In this document: one piece after another, positions 42,789 through 51,202 of the stretch | How positions within the stretch are numbered: the first letter of the stretch is position 1 | Layout of the letters: every line of letters starts with the position of its first letter | Assembly (NCBI GenBank): GCA_035540675.1 | Contig: DATLGB010000218.1 | Coordinates: forward strand, 1-64,000 | DNA from: DATLGB01 sp035540675 | GTDB taxonomy: Bacteria > Actinomycetota > Thermoleophilia > Solirubrobacterales > Solirubrobacteraceae | DNA: 64,000 nt | Direction of reading: 5' to 3' | Position numbers and translations under genes: made by a program | The notes under the pieces: model-generated | Database searches by the model: none | Told to the model about the DNA's origin: nothing | Seen by the model: the letters and a program-made list of their open reading frames with translations, nothing else

Positions 42789-43418
42789 ATGGACGCCGAC
42801 CCCGCCGCGAGCGACGAGCGCGAGGGGGCGCGGCTGCGCGACCGGCTGGCGGAGGTCGAGCTCGAGCACGCGACGCTCGAGGGCGAGCTCGACGCGTTCC
42901 GCACCGAGTACATGGAGCGGGTCGGGACGCTGCTCGAGCGCCTGCACGCGCTGGACGCGCGCCCGCCGCGGCCGGCGGCGGCGGCGGCCCCGGCGCCGGC
43001 TCCCGCGGCCGGTGCGCCCGCGCCGGACGAGCTCAAGCGCCTGTTCCGGGCGGCGGCCAAGCGCATGCACCCCGACGTCGTGGCCGGCGCGGGCGCGCGG
43101 GCGCACGGAGAGGCGTTCATGAAGCGCCTCGTCGCGGCCTACCACGCGGGCGACGGCGCGGCCATCGCGGACCTGCTGCGCCAGTGGGAGGCGGCCGCGC
43201 CCGCGCGCGCGGGCGACGGGCCGGCGGGCGAGCAGCTTGCCGCGCTGCGCGCGGCGGTCGCGGGCGCCGAGGGCCGCCTGGCCGCGCTGCGGGCGACGGA
43301 GCTCGCGCAGCTGCTCGAGCGGACGCTGGCCGCCAGCGCGCGCGGGGAGGACCTGCTGGCGCGCATGCGCGAGGACGCCGAGGCGGCGCTGCTCGCCCTG
43401 GAGGCGGCGCGTGGCTGA
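42789..43418 (+). CDS. J-domain-like protein with coiled coils
   Basis: The 209-residue protein opens with an acidic coiled coil (about 12-55), then an Ala/Pro linker. The segment LKRLFRAAAKRMHPDVV (near 85-100) carries the HPD signature of J domains. A second helical region rich in Ala, Leu and Glu ends it. The layout resembles DnaJ-type co-chaperones of Hsp70, though the J domain appears degenerate. TATGCT lies 8 nt before the ATG. The 3' end overlaps azlC by 8 nt. Confidence 0.7.
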   Translation: MDADPAASDEREGARLRDRLAEVELEHATLEGELDAFRTEYMERVGTLLERLHALDARPPRPAAAAAPAPAPAAGAPAPDELKRLFRAAAKRMHPDVVAGAGARAHGEAFMKRLVAAYHAGDGAAIADLLRQWEAAAPARAGDGPAGEQLAALRAAVAGAEGRLAALRATELAQLLERTLAASARGEDLLARMREDAEAALLALEAARG

Positions 43419-44088
43419 GGCGCCCGCCGGCTGGCGCGACGGACTCCGCGCGGGGCTGCCGTTCGCCGCGGCGTCCGGCGTGCTGGCGGTCTCCTTCGGC
43501 GTCGTGGCCGACGAGGCCGGCTTCTCCCCCCTGGCGGCGATCGTGATGTCGGCGATCGTCTACGCGGGCGCGGCGCAGTTCGCGGCCGTCGGCATCCTCG
43601 GCGCCGGCGGCGGTCCCGGCGCCGCGGTCGCCGCCGCCGCCCTGATGAACTCGCGCTTTCTGCCGATGGGCATCGCGTTCGGGCCGTCCCTGCCCGGCGG
43701 GCCGCTGTTCCGCGCCGTCCAGGGGCAGGCGGTGGTCGACTCGAGCTGGGCGATGGCGCTGCGACCCGAGGGGCGCTTCGACCGCCGGTATCTCTTCGGC
43801 CACTCCGCCGTGCAGTACGTGGGCTGGGTGGGCGGCACCGCGATCGGCGCCTTCGGCGGCACGCTCATCGGCGACCCGCGCGCGCTCGGCTTCGACGCCA
43901 TCTACCCCGCCTTCTTCGTCGCGATCCTGTTCGGCGAGCTGCGCGACCGCCAGGGGGCGCTGGCGGCGGCCGCCGGCGCGCTGGTGGCGCTGGCGCTCGT
44001 CCCGTGGACCCCGGGCGGCGTGCCCGTGCTGGCGGCGAGCGTCGTCGCGCTGGCCGGCCTGAGCCCGCGGATGGGAAGGCCGGCGTGA
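43411..44088 (+). CDS. azlC: AzlC family branched-chain amino acid transporter, large subunit
   Basis: AzlC with AzlD forms an exporter for branched-chain amino acids or analogues. The 225-residue membrane protein has the family pattern GLPFAAASGVLAVSFGVVA and YAGAAQFAAVGILGAG, then LMNSRFLPMGIAFGPSL. About six helices are predicted. GTG 43411 overlaps the J-domain-like gene, and the stop overlaps azlD (GTGA). Confidence 0.9.
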   Translation: MAEAPAGWRDGLRAGLPFAAASGVLAVSFGVVADEAGFSPLAAIVMSAIVYAGAAQFAAVGILGAGGGPGAAVAAAALMNSRFLPMGIAFGPSLPGGPLFRAVQGQAVVDSSWAMALRPEGRFDRRYLFGHSAVQYVGWVGGTAIGAFGGTLIGDPRALGFDAIYPAFFVAILFGELRDRQGALAAAAGALVALALVPWTPGGVPVLAASVVALAGLSPRMGRPA

Positions 44089-44396
44089 GCACGATCTGGG
44101 TGGTGATCGCGGGAGCCGCGGTCGTCACGTTCGCGATCAAGGCCGCCGGGCCCGTCGCCCTGGGCGGCCGCGACCTGCCGCCGGCGTTCACGCGCGTGAT
44201 CGCGCTGATGGCGCCGGCCCTGCTGGCGGCGCTGATCGTGACCGCCGCGCTGGCCGAGGGCCGCCGGCTGGCGATCGGCGCCGATACCGCGGGCGTGGCC
44301 GCGGCCGTGCTGGTGATGGCGCGCTTCTCCTCGGTGATCGGCGCGGTCGTGGGCGCCGCCGCCGTCACCGCCGGCCTGCGGGCGCTCGGGCTGTGA
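44085..44396 (+). CDS. azlD: AzlD family transporter, small subunit
   Basis: The 103-residue protein has three or four hydrophobic helices and the family opening TFAIKAAGPVALG followed by FTRVIALMAPALLAALIV. It is always paired with AzlC. Both ends overlap neighbours as GTGA, so the chain J-domain-like gene, azlC, azlD and the oxidoreductase is one translational unit. Confidence 0.9.
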   Translation: MSTIWVVIAGAAVVTFAIKAAGPVALGGRDLPPAFTRVIALMAPALLAALIVTAALAEGRRLAIGADTAGVAAAVLVMARFSSVIGAVVGAAAVTAGLRALGL

Positions 44397-45280
44397 CGCT
44401 GCGGGTCGGCATCCAGCTGCCGGAGGTCGAGCGCGACGTCCGCTGGCCCGAGTACCTGGCGATGGCGGGCGCCGCCGAGCGCGCCGGCTTCGACTCGATC
44501 TGGATCGGCGACCACCTGCTCTACCGCGGCGACGGCCGCCCCGAGCGCGCCCCGTGGGAGGCCTGGACGCTGCTGTCGGCGCTCGCGGCGGCGACGGAGC
44601 GCGTGCGGCTCGGGCCGCTCGTCGCCTGCCTCGGCTTCCACCCGCCCGGGCTGATCGCGAAGATGGCGGCCACCATCGACGAGGTCAGCGGCGGGCGCTT
44701 CGTGCTCGGGGTCGGCGCCGGCTGGAACGAGACGGAGTTCCGCGCGTTCGGCCTGCCGTTCGACCGCCGCGTGTCGCGCTTCGCCGAGCAGTTCGAGATC
44801 GTCCGCGGCCTGCTGGCCGGCGAGCGCGTGACGCTCGACGGCCGCTTCGCGCGCGCCGAGGACGCGGTCCTGCTGCCGCCGCCCCGGCGGCGCGTCCCGC
44901 TGATGGTCGGCTCCAACGGGCCGCGCGTGCTGGGGCTCACGCTCCCGCACGTCGACGCCTGGAACACCTGGTACGAGGACTACGGCAACTCGGCGGAGGG
45001 TTTCGCGACGCTCGACGCGCGGGTGACGCAGGCCGCGCGCGACGCGGGGCGCGACCCGGCCGACGTCGCGCGCAGCGCCTGCGCGCTCGTCGTGCTCGAC
45101 CGCGCCGCGGGCGAGCGGGCGGTGACGCCGCAGGCGCCGCCGATCGAGGGGCCACCGGCCGCCGTGGCGGCGCGGCTGCGCGAGCTCGCCGACGCGGGCG
45201 CCGACGAGGTCATCCTCGTCGCCAGCCCGATCAACGCGGCAACGATCCTCTTGCTCGGCGACGCGCTCGCCGAGCTCTGA
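44393..45280 (+). CDS. LLM-class oxidoreductase, probably F420-dependent
   Basis: The 295-residue protein of the luciferase-like monooxygenase family has the pattern GFDSIWIGDHLLYR near residue 35 and LGPLVACLGFHPPGLIAKM. GGRFVLGVGAGWNETEFRAFG is typical of F420-dependent members in actinobacteria. The end of the barrel reads EVILVASPIN. GTG 44393 overlaps azlD by 4 nt. The substrate is unknown; linkage to azlCD suggests a small amino-acid-like compound, but this is inference. Confidence 0.88.
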   Translation: MTLRVGIQLPEVERDVRWPEYLAMAGAAERAGFDSIWIGDHLLYRGDGRPERAPWEAWTLLSALAAATERVRLGPLVACLGFHPPGLIAKMAATIDEVSGGRFVLGVGAGWNETEFRAFGLPFDRRVSRFAEQFEIVRGLLAGERVTLDGRFARAEDAVLLPPPRRRVPLMVGSNGPRVLGLTLPHVDAWNTWYEDYGNSAEGFATLDARVTQAARDAGRDPADVARSACALVVLDRAAGERAVTPQAPPIEGPPAAVAARLRELADAGADEVILVASPINAATILLLGDALAEL

Positions 45281-45318
45281 GCGGCGGCCTCGCGCCCGCG
45301 GGCGACCGCTCCCGGTCG

Positions 45319-45347
45319 TTGACATCTCCGCCGCCCGCGTCAAGGAT
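45319..45347 (+). promoter_or_regulatory. Sigma-70 type promoter of the RDD protein gene
   Basis: TTGACA (45319-45324) and AAGGAT (45342-45347) are 17 bp apart. The gene starts 54 nt further on with GAGGGAG as ribosome site. This is the clearest full -35/-10 pair in the window and contrasts with the leaderless promoters. Confidence 0.55.
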
Positions 45348-45401
45348 GCAGCCGCCGGTCCGCAGCCGCCGAGCGCAACCGCAGAGGGAGACGCCAGGAA
45401 C

Positions 45402-46280
45402 ATGCAGCCAACCAAGGTCGTCGGGCGCCGCGTCGTCGCCCGCCTCATCGACTGGATCATCCTGTACGCGATCTACGCCGTCGTGTTCTTCGCCCTCGCG
45501 GACACGGCCGAGGAGATCGCGGGGCAGCTCGGCCGCGGCGAGCTCGACCCGAACGCGTCGACGTACCTCAACTTCAGCTTCGGCGGCGACCAGTACTCGC
45601 TCGTCGGCGGCAGGGCGGCGCTGTTCTTCCTGTTCACGTTCCTGCTCAGCGCCGCCTACTTCTGGGTCTACCAGGGCCTCAAGGGGACGACGATCGGCAA
45701 GTCGCTGCTCGGGATCCGCGTGATCAAGGAGGACGGCTCCGGCCCGCCCGGCATCTTCAAGGCGTTCGTCCGCGAGCTGCTGATGATCGTCGACGGGGCC
45801 TGCGGCATCGTCGGCCTGATCGTCATGCTCGTCAACAAGAGCAACAAGCGCGTCGGCGACATGGTCGCGAGCACGCTCGTGGTCCGGAAGGAGTTCGCCG
45901 CGAGCGGTGCCGGCCAGCCGGCCGTCGGCGGCGCGGCGGCGGGCGCCGTCGGCGCGGGCGCGGCGTCGACCGGCGGTCCCTCGCTCGGCGGGCCCGCGGG
46001 CGGCTTCGCCGCGCCGGTGAGCGGCGATCCTCTCGCGGGCGGCTCCGCGGGCGGAGGCGGCTTCGCCGCCCCGGCGAGCGGCGGCGCCGAGCCGGCGGTG
46101 GGTGGGGCCCAGAGCGTCGAAGGCGGCGACACGGCCAGCGGCGGCGGCGGCACCACGGGCGCCGGCGAGGCCACCGGTGGCGGGTCCAACCCGCCCGCGG
46201 ACTGGTATCCCGATCCCCGCGGCGAGAAGCGCCTGCGCTACTGGGACGGGAACGCCTGGACCGATCACACCGCCGACTGA
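45402..46280 (+). CDS. RDD family membrane protein with C-terminal DUF2510
   Basis: The 292-residue protein has an RDD domain (about 1-160) with VVARLIDWIILYAIYAVVFF, three or four membrane helices and TIGKSLLGIRVIKEDG. A Gly/Ala-rich linker of about 100 residues follows. The last 30 residues are a DUF2510 motif: PADWYPDPRGEKRLRYWDG and WTDHTAD. RDD and DUF2510 occur together in many actinobacteria, possibly presenting a cytoplasmic binding domain on a linker. The transported species, if any, is not known. Confidence 0.88.
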   Translation: MQPTKVVGRRVVARLIDWIILYAIYAVVFFALADTAEEIAGQLGRGELDPNASTYLNFSFGGDQYSLVGGRAALFFLFTFLLSAAYFWVYQGLKGTTIGKSLLGIRVIKEDGSGPPGIFKAFVRELLMIVDGACGIVGLIVMLVNKSNKRVGDMVASTLVVRKEFAASGAGQPAVGGAAAGAVGAGAASTGGPSLGGPAGGFAAPVSGDPLAGGSAGGGGFAAPASGGAEPAVGGAQSVEGGDTASGGGGTTGAGEATGGGSNPPADWYPDPRGEKRLRYWDGNAWTDHTAD

Positions 46281-46347
46281 CGGCGGCCGGCGCGCCCCGG
46301 TGGCCCAGCCGGCCGCCCGCGCGAGCCAGCGCGTACGATCGCGCCCG

Positions 46348-46836
46348 ATGAGCAACGCCGACGAGATGCTGCGCGCCGCCGCCGGCCGCGCCGACGAGCT
46401 GGCCGCCGCTGGGCTGGGCGCGCGCCCGCGCCGCAAGGTCGCAGTGCTGGCGTGCATGGACACGCGCCTCGACCTGTTCGAAATGCTCGGCCTCCAGCGC
46501 GGCGACGCCCACATCATCCGCAACGCGGGCGGGCTCGTCACCGACGACGCCGTCCGGTCGCTGGCCGCCTCGCAGCGGCTGCTCGGGACGGAGGAGGTCG
46601 TGGTGGTGATGCACGACGGTTGCGGGCTGCACGGTGCGTCCGACGACGCCTTCCGGCAGGTCCTCGCCCGCGACGGCGTGCTGCCGCACTGGCGGCTGGG
46701 CGCCTTCGACGACGTCGAGGACGCGCTGCGCATCGGCCTGGCGCGGCTGCGCGCGAGCCCCGAGCTGCCGGCGCGCGAGGCGATCCGCGGCTTCGTGTTC
46801 GATCCCGATACGGGACTGCTGCGCGAGGTGCAGTAG
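46348..46836 (+). CDS. Beta-class carbonic anhydrase
   Basis: The 162-residue zinc enzyme interconverts CO2 and bicarbonate. Zinc ligands are C36 in VLACMDTRLD with its Asp-Arg dyad, and the H-x2-C pair in MHDGCGL. IIRNAGGLVTDDAVRSL is the family signature. It belongs to the short actinobacterial type. TACGAT lies 8 nt before the ATG, so the message is probably leaderless. Confidence 0.93.
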   Translation: MSNADEMLRAAAGRADELAAAGLGARPRRKVAVLACMDTRLDLFEMLGLQRGDAHIIRNAGGLVTDDAVRSLAASQRLLGTEEVVVVMHDGCGLHGASDDAFRQVLARDGVLPHWRLGAFDDVEDALRIGLARLRASPELPAREAIRGFVFDPDTGLLREVQ

Positions 46837-46848
46837 CGCGCGGCGGCC

Positions 46849-47229
46849 TCAGACGCCGCCGCCGTGGGTCTCCACCGGCTTCGGGGTCGGCGGCCGGATG
46901 CCGGTGATCGGCCGGCCCTTCGACCACTGCCACAGGCGCGTCGCCGTGCGCGTCTTCGCGCCCTCCTGGCCGTCCACCACGAGCAGCTCCGGCAGTCCGT
47001 CGAGCTCCTGGTTGAGCTTGCGCTGCCATGCCTTCACGTCGGGGTTTCCCCCCGGCTCCTCGTACTCGGTGGGCCCCCACCCGCCGCCGGACGCCAGCGT
47101 CCGCTGGACGAGCCGAGCGACGGCGCGGTTGCCGATCTGCCCGTGCAGGCGGTGGACGGGATGCGGCGCGGCGACCGCCCGCTGCGGCGGGCCTCCCGGA
47201 CGCCGGTCGATCCGGATCCCCTCTCGCAT
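46849..47229 (-). CDS. Small protein with GNRAV motif and peptidoglycan-binding-like domain
   Basis: The 126-residue protein has a basic N terminus and the motif HGQIGNRAVARLVQR at about 29-43. A C-terminal part resembles a PG_binding_1 repeat: NPDVKAWQRKLNQ and LLVVDGQEGAKTRTATRLWQ. There is no signal peptide. The motif matches the one in the OmpA-like protein at 22,121, which also ends in a peptidoglycan-binding domain. TAGCCT lies 6 nt before the ATG. Function unknown; cargo of a contractile injection system is possible. Confidence 0.75.
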   Translation of the reverse strand: MREGIRIDRRPGGPPQRAVAAPHPVHRLHGQIGNRAVARLVQRTLASGGGWGPTEYEEPGGNPDVKAWQRKLNQELDGLPELLVVDGQEGAKTRTATRLWQWSKGRPITGIRPPTPKPVETHGGGV

Positions 47230-47238
47230 GCGCGAAGG

Positions 47239-47814
47239 CTACCCCGCCCGCAGCGCCCGCCACGCCCCGTCGGCCAGGACCTCCGCCAGCTCGACGGGTG
47301 GCCGGCGCGCGCGCCCGGCCAGGTGCGCCCGCGTCAGCTCCTGCGCCGGCCCGATCCACAGCGCCACCGCCGCGTCCGGGTCGAGCGCGCGCAGCTCGCG
47401 CGCCGCGACCGCCGCGCCGTACCAGTCGCCGACCGCCGACAGGAAGACCCGGTTCGCCGCCCGCAGGCGCTCGCCGGCCGCGGCGAGCACCTCGGGCTCG
47501 GGCTCCCCCACGAGCAGCCGCGCGCGTGCGGGATCCTCCGCCACCCAGCTCAGGTGGTGCCGGACGGCGGCGCGGACGCCGGCCTCGGCACCGGAGGCGC
47601 CGCGCAGGGCATCCAGGAACCCGCGCTGGTAGCGCCCGAGGGCGTCGCAGAGCAGCTCGGCCGCGACGTGCGCCTTCGTCGGGAAGTGGTGGTAGAGGCT
47701 GCCCGTGCTCGCGCCCGTCGCCCGCTGGAGGTCGCTCATGCTCGTCGCGCCGTAGCCGCGGCCGGCGAAGGCGTCCAGCGCCGCGGCGAGGATCTGGTCG
47801 CGCCGGTTGCGCAC
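47239..47814 (-). CDS. TetR family transcriptional regulator
   Basis: The 191-residue repressor has an N-terminal helix-turn-helix with GRGYGATSMSDLQRATG and STGSLYHHFPTKAHV. A ligand-binding helical domain follows. GTG 47814 is chosen because TACGCT lies 6 nt upstream. It is divergent from a methyltransferase gene by 32 bp, and a palindrome between them covers both -10 boxes, so the regulator probably controls itself and the neighbour. Confidence 0.92.
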   Translation of the reverse strand: MRNRRDQILAAALDAFAGRGYGATSMSDLQRATGASTGSLYHHFPTKAHVAAELLCDALGRYQRGFLDALRGASGAEAGVRAAVRHHLSWVAEDPARARLLVGEPEPEVLAAAGERLRAANRVFLSAVGDWYGAAVAARELRALDPDAAVALWIGPAQELTRAHLAGRARRPPVELAEVLADGAWRALRAG

Positions 47815-47827
47815 GCGCTGAGCGTAG

Positions 47828-47855
47828 TAGAGATACTCTCTAGAGGATGTCTCTA
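47828..47855. promoter_or_regulatory. Palindromic operator shared by the TetR and methyltransferase genes
   Basis: TAGAGA (47828-47833) and TCTCTA (47850-47855) flank CTCTAGAG (47838-47845) symmetrically, with a centre at 47841.5. The site lies beside the regulator's -10 (TACGCT, 47826-47821). It contains the methyltransferase -10 (TACTCT, 47834-47839) and its ATG (47847). Confidence 0.7.
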
Positions 47856-48608
47856 CCGCACGCGCGCTACGACCGCATCGGTGACGGCTACGCGGCGACG
47901 CGCCGCGAGGACCCGGCGCTGCGGCAGCGCATCCAGGCAGCGCTGGGCGACGCCCGCAGCGTGGTGAACGTCGGTGCCGGCGCCGGCTCCTACGAGCCCG
48001 ACGACCGCCTGGTCGTGGCGATCGAGCCGAGCGACGTGATGGCGCGCCAGCGGCCGCGCCACCGCGTCCCCGCGGTGCGCGCGTTCGCGCACGACCTGCC
48101 GCTGCACGACGGCGCCGCCGACGCGGCGATGGCCATCCTCTCGCTGCACCACTGGGACGAGGGCCGCGAGCGCGGCGTCCGCGAGCTGCGCCGGGTGAGC
48201 CGCGGCCCGGTGGTGATCCTGACCTACGACGCCGTGGTCTCCGAGCGCATGTGGCTGATGGCCGAGTACCTGCCGGAGATCGCGGCGCTCGACCACCGCA
48301 TCTTCCCGCCGCCCGAGCGCATCGCCGAGTGGCTCGGCGGCGACGTCGCCATCGAGCCCGTTCCCGTCGCCCGCGACACGCCGGACTGGACGCTCGGGTC
48401 GTTCTGGGCCCACCCCGAGCGGGTGTTCGACGAGCGCGCGCGCAACGCGACCTCCGGCTTCGCGCGGATGCCCGCCGAGGTCGTCGAGCGAGTGTGCGCG
48501 CAGCTGCGTCGCGACCTCGCCGACGGCACGTGGGACGCGCGGCACGGACACCTGCGCGAGCTGGACTCCTGCGACGTCGGCCAGCGACTGATCGTCGCCA
48601 CACCCTGA
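47847..48608 (+). CDS. SAM-dependent methyltransferase (class I)
   Basis: The 253-residue protein has the SAM-binding strand VVNVGAGAGSYEPDDR with glycine motif near residue 40, then an acidic end of strand two in VVAIEPSDVM. LPLHDGAADAAMAILSLHHW is the typical post-II region of UbiE/type 11 methyltransferases. The substrate is unknown. TACTCT lies 7 nt before the ATG, within the palindrome recognised, by inference, by the divergent TetR protein. Confidence 0.88.
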   Translation: MSLPHARYDRIGDGYAATRREDPALRQRIQAALGDARSVVNVGAGAGSYEPDDRLVVAIEPSDVMARQRPRHRVPAVRAFAHDLPLHDGAADAAMAILSLHHWDEGRERGVRELRRVSRGPVVILTYDAVVSERMWLMAEYLPEIAALDHRIFPPPERIAEWLGGDVAIEPVPVARDTPDWTLGSFWAHPERVFDERARNATSGFARMPAEVVERVCAQLRRDLADGTWDARHGHLRELDSCDVGQRLIVATP

Positions 48609-48634
48609 CGCCGCGTCGCTACCCTCGCCCGCTC

Positions 48635-49174
48635 ATGCTTCGCTCGGTCCTGCTCGCGGCGCTCGCCGCCGCCCTGTTCGCCGTCCCGGCCGCGATCGCC
48701 GACCACATCCCCGGCCAGCCCTGCACGGGCTGCGCCTCGCACGCGCAGTGGCCGTCGATCGACGGCGTCTACCACAAGGCAAAGCACCAGTCCGCGACGT
48801 TCGTCGGCAGCGAGCGGTCCGACCAGCTGCTCGGCCACCACGGCTCGGACGTGCTGCGCGGCCGCGGCGGCAGCGACGTCCTGTGGGGCGACTGGCAGGG
48901 CACCGGCCAGCCGACGACGCAGCGCGATCGCATCTACGGCGGCGGCGGCACGGACTTCATCTACGGCTCGCACGGGCGCAACGTCATCTACGCGGGCGCG
49001 GGCAACGACGCCATCTCCGTCCACTACGGCCGCGGCTTCGTCGACTGCGGGCCCGGCCGCGACATCTACCACGTGGCCCGCACGCGGCGCCGCGGCTACA
49101 AGTTCCGCAACTGCGAGAAGGTCGACTACCGCAGCGAGCGCCAGCGCGGCGGCGGCCTCAAGCCGCTGCGCTGA
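48635..49174 (+). CDS. Secreted protein with RTX-like calcium-binding repeats
   Basis: The 179-residue protein has a signal peptide (LLAALAAALFAVPAAIA). Three or four degenerate GGxGxDxxx nonapeptides follow, such as GRGGSDVLWG, GGGGTDFIYG and GAGNDAISV, the hemolysin-type calcium repeats. The C-terminal part reads VDCGPGRDIYHV and is basic at the end. Two cysteine pairs may form disulfides. It is likely secreted and folds on calcium. TACCCT lies 9 nt before the ATG. Confidence 0.8.
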   Translation: MLRSVLLAALAAALFAVPAAIADHIPGQPCTGCASHAQWPSIDGVYHKAKHQSATFVGSERSDQLLGHHGSDVLRGRGGSDVLWGDWQGTGQPTTQRDRIYGGGGTDFIYGSHGRNVIYAGAGNDAISVHYGRGFVDCGPGRDIYHVARTRRRGYKFRNCEKVDYRSERQRGGGLKPLR

Positions 49175-49178
49175 CGCG

Positions 49179-49805
49179 TCAGCCGTCGCGCCGGCGCGCG
49201 AGCGTCTGCGCGGAGGGCGCGCGCCAGCCGCGGCGCAGCGCGACGAGCCGGACCGCGAAGATCGCCGCGGCGACGACCGGCCCGAGCACCGGCGCGTACA
49301 GGTCCAGGTGCCACGCGCCCGCGACCACGAGCGCGCCGGCGGCCGCCGGGATGGCGTACAGCTCGCTGTCGGCGCTGACGATGACGGGCGTCTCGCGCGC
49401 GACCACGTCGCGCAGGATGCCGCCGCCGACGCCGGTGGTCACGCCGAGGGCGGCGGCCGGCAGCACGTCGAGCCCGTGATCGAGCGCCTTCACCGTGCCG
49501 GCGACGCAGAACAGCCCGAGGCCGGCGGCGTCGAGCACGAGCACCGTCCGCAGCTGCCGCTCGATCGCCGGGTGGAACAGCAGCGTGACGGCGGCCGCCA
49601 CGATCGGCGCCGCGAAGTACGGCCACTCGCGGAAGGCGGCCGGCGGCGTGTCGCCGAGCAGGACGTCGCGCAGCACGCCGCCACCCATCGCCGTCAGCGC
49701 GGCCAGCACGACGATGCCGACGACGTCGAACCCCCGCCGCGCGCCGAGCAGCGCGCCCGAGAGGGCGAACGCCAGGACGCCGAGCGCCTCGATGACCGCG
49801 AGCAC
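49179..49805 (-). CDS. TRIC cation channel family protein (UPF0126)
   Basis: The 208-residue membrane protein has seven hydrophobic segments in two repeats. Each repeat carries the glycine-rich motif: GGGVLRDVLLGDTPPAAF and GGGILRDVVARETPVI. GTG 49805 has TAGAAC (near -10) 7 nt upstream, and gives the normal family opening. Prokaryotic TRIC proteins conduct monovalent cations. Confidence 0.9.
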   Translation of the reverse strand: MLAVIEALGVLAFALSGALLGARRGFDVVGIVVLAALTAMGGGVLRDVLLGDTPPAAFREWPYFAAPIVAAAVTLLFHPAIERQLRTVLVLDAAGLGLFCVAGTVKALDHGLDVLPAAALGVTTGVGGGILRDVVARETPVIVSADSELYAIPAAAGALVVAGAWHLDLYAPVLGPVVAAAIFAVRLVALRRGWRAPSAQTLARRRDG

Positions 49806-49896
49806 GTCCGGGGTTCTACCGGCGATGGTGCCGCCGGCGCCGCGCCGGCGGCGCCGCGGGCGCTTCGGCCGCCGGCGCGCCGGGTAGCCCGGCGCC

Positions 49897-50022
49897 ATGG
49901 AGCACGAGCCCAAGAGCCCCATCGCCGACGAGCAGAGCGACGAGAAGCCGGCGCCGTTCGAGAAGCCCGACGACGAGACGCGCCCGGTCGAGGACAAGGC
50001 GCGCGAGGACGCCGACGACTGA
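49897..50022 (+). CDS. Small, highly charged acidic protein (41 aa)
   Basis: The frame encodes a 41-residue product with almost half Asp, Glu and Lys, starting MEHEPKSPIADEQSDEKP and ending in ADD. No hydrophobic core is present, so it should be disordered. TAGCCC (near -10) lies 6 nt before the ATG. Codon use fits the genome. It is convergent with the sulfotransferase gene, 6 bp apart. The function is unknown. Confidence 0.5.
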   Translation: MEHEPKSPIADEQSDEKPAPFEKPDDETRPVEDKAREDADD

Positions 50023-50028
50023 CCGCGC

Positions 50029-51192
50029 TCAGGTGCCGCCGCCGGCGGCCCGGCGGGCGCGGCGGCGCTCCCGCCGCCGCTCGCGGCGCACGGCGGTGAA
50101 GAACGGCAGCGGCCGGCGCCGCAGCCCGAGCACCTTGCGCGTCCGCCGCACCGTCCGCACCGCCGCCGGCCGCACACCGCCGGGCAGCCGTCGCACGGCC
50201 GCGGCGCCCCAGCGGCGCACGCCGCGCGGCGCGGTCAGCTCGTCGAGGAACTCGCGCGGCACGACCGTCAGCTTGCGCGGGTCGTAGAGGCGGCTGGCCG
50301 GCGGCCGCTCGTGCGGCACGCTGAGGTCGATCTCGGGGAAGCGCTCGAGCCGCTGCCTGACGTCGGCGCCGTGGATCAGCCGGCGCTCAGGCGGCGTGAG
50401 CGCGTCCGCGACACCCGCGTCGTCGACGTCGTAGCCGTAGAACTGCGCCATCCGCGTCACCCTCTGGGCCAGCCACTCGTGGTGGTCGCCGCGCAGGTCG
50501 CGCGTCCACCGGTCGATGCGACTCGGGTCCACCGGGTCGTCGACGCGGCTGCGGCCCTCGACCACCCGCTTGCCGCCGCGCGCTCCCTGCACCTGGTGAT
50601 GCGCGAGCACCGCGTCCGACCACGGCTCGCCGAGCCACTCGAGCAGCTCGCGCAGGACGGGCTCCGGCTCGCGCACGAGGTCCTCGTAGCGGACGAGGAC
50701 GAAGCGGTCGTCGTGGCGCATCGAGTGGCGCGCCAGCTCGCGGGCGTAGGCGCGCCAGTGCCACGTCGCCCGGCGCAGCTTCGCGCCGAAGCGGCGCATG
50801 TTCGAGGCGATGCTCCCGGCCGGGTGCCGGACCACGCCGATGAACTGCGCGTCCGGGAACAGCCGCGCCATGTCGTCGACGTGCCACATGTGCAGCGGCG
50901 TCTTCTCGCCCCAGCGCCGCTTGCCGTGCCGCTCCGCGTAGCGCATGAACAGGCTGTCGTAGAAGTCGCGCAGCATCGCGTCGAGCTCCTCCTCCGAGCC
51001 CGCCAGCTTGCGCGCCCAGCCGCGGCCGGAGTGCTTGAACGGGGCGAACCGGTGCGCGTCGTAGGCGCGCATGAAGCCGGTCTCGTGCGGGATCGCGATG
51101 TGCGGGTGGCTGTCGAGCACGAGGCGGACGAGCGTCGTGCCGGAGCCCATCGCCCCGACGATGAAGATCGGCCCGCGCCGCGCGTCGTCCAC
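50029..51192 (-). CDS. Sulfotransferase family protein
   Basis: The 387-residue protein has the 5'-phosphosulfate loop IFIVGAMGSGTTLVRLVLD near the N terminus. The 3'-phosphate motif is GVVRHPAGSIASNMRRF, both of the PAPS-binding fold. It ends in a very basic C terminus of about 70 residues that could bind membranes or a polyanion. GTG 51192 is preferred over the GTG three codons upstream because TAGCGT lies 7 nt before it. The acceptor is unknown. Confidence 0.85.
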   Translation of the reverse strand: MDDARRGPIFIVGAMGSGTTLVRLVLDSHPHIAIPHETGFMRAYDAHRFAPFKHSGRGWARKLAGSEEELDAMLRDFYDSLFMRYAERHGKRRWGEKTPLHMWHVDDMARLFPDAQFIGVVRHPAGSIASNMRRFGAKLRRATWHWRAYARELARHSMRHDDRFVLVRYEDLVREPEPVLRELLEWLGEPWSDAVLAHHQVQGARGGKRVVEGRSRVDDPVDPSRIDRWTRDLRGDHHEWLAQRVTRMAQFYGYDVDDAGVADALTPPERRLIHGADVRQRLERFPEIDLSVPHERPPASRLYDPRKLTVVPREFLDELTAPRGVRRWGAAAVRRLPGGVRPAAVRTVRRTRKVLGLRRRPLPFFTAVRRERRRERRRARRAAGGGT

Positions 51193-51202
51193 GCCGGGCA
51201 CG

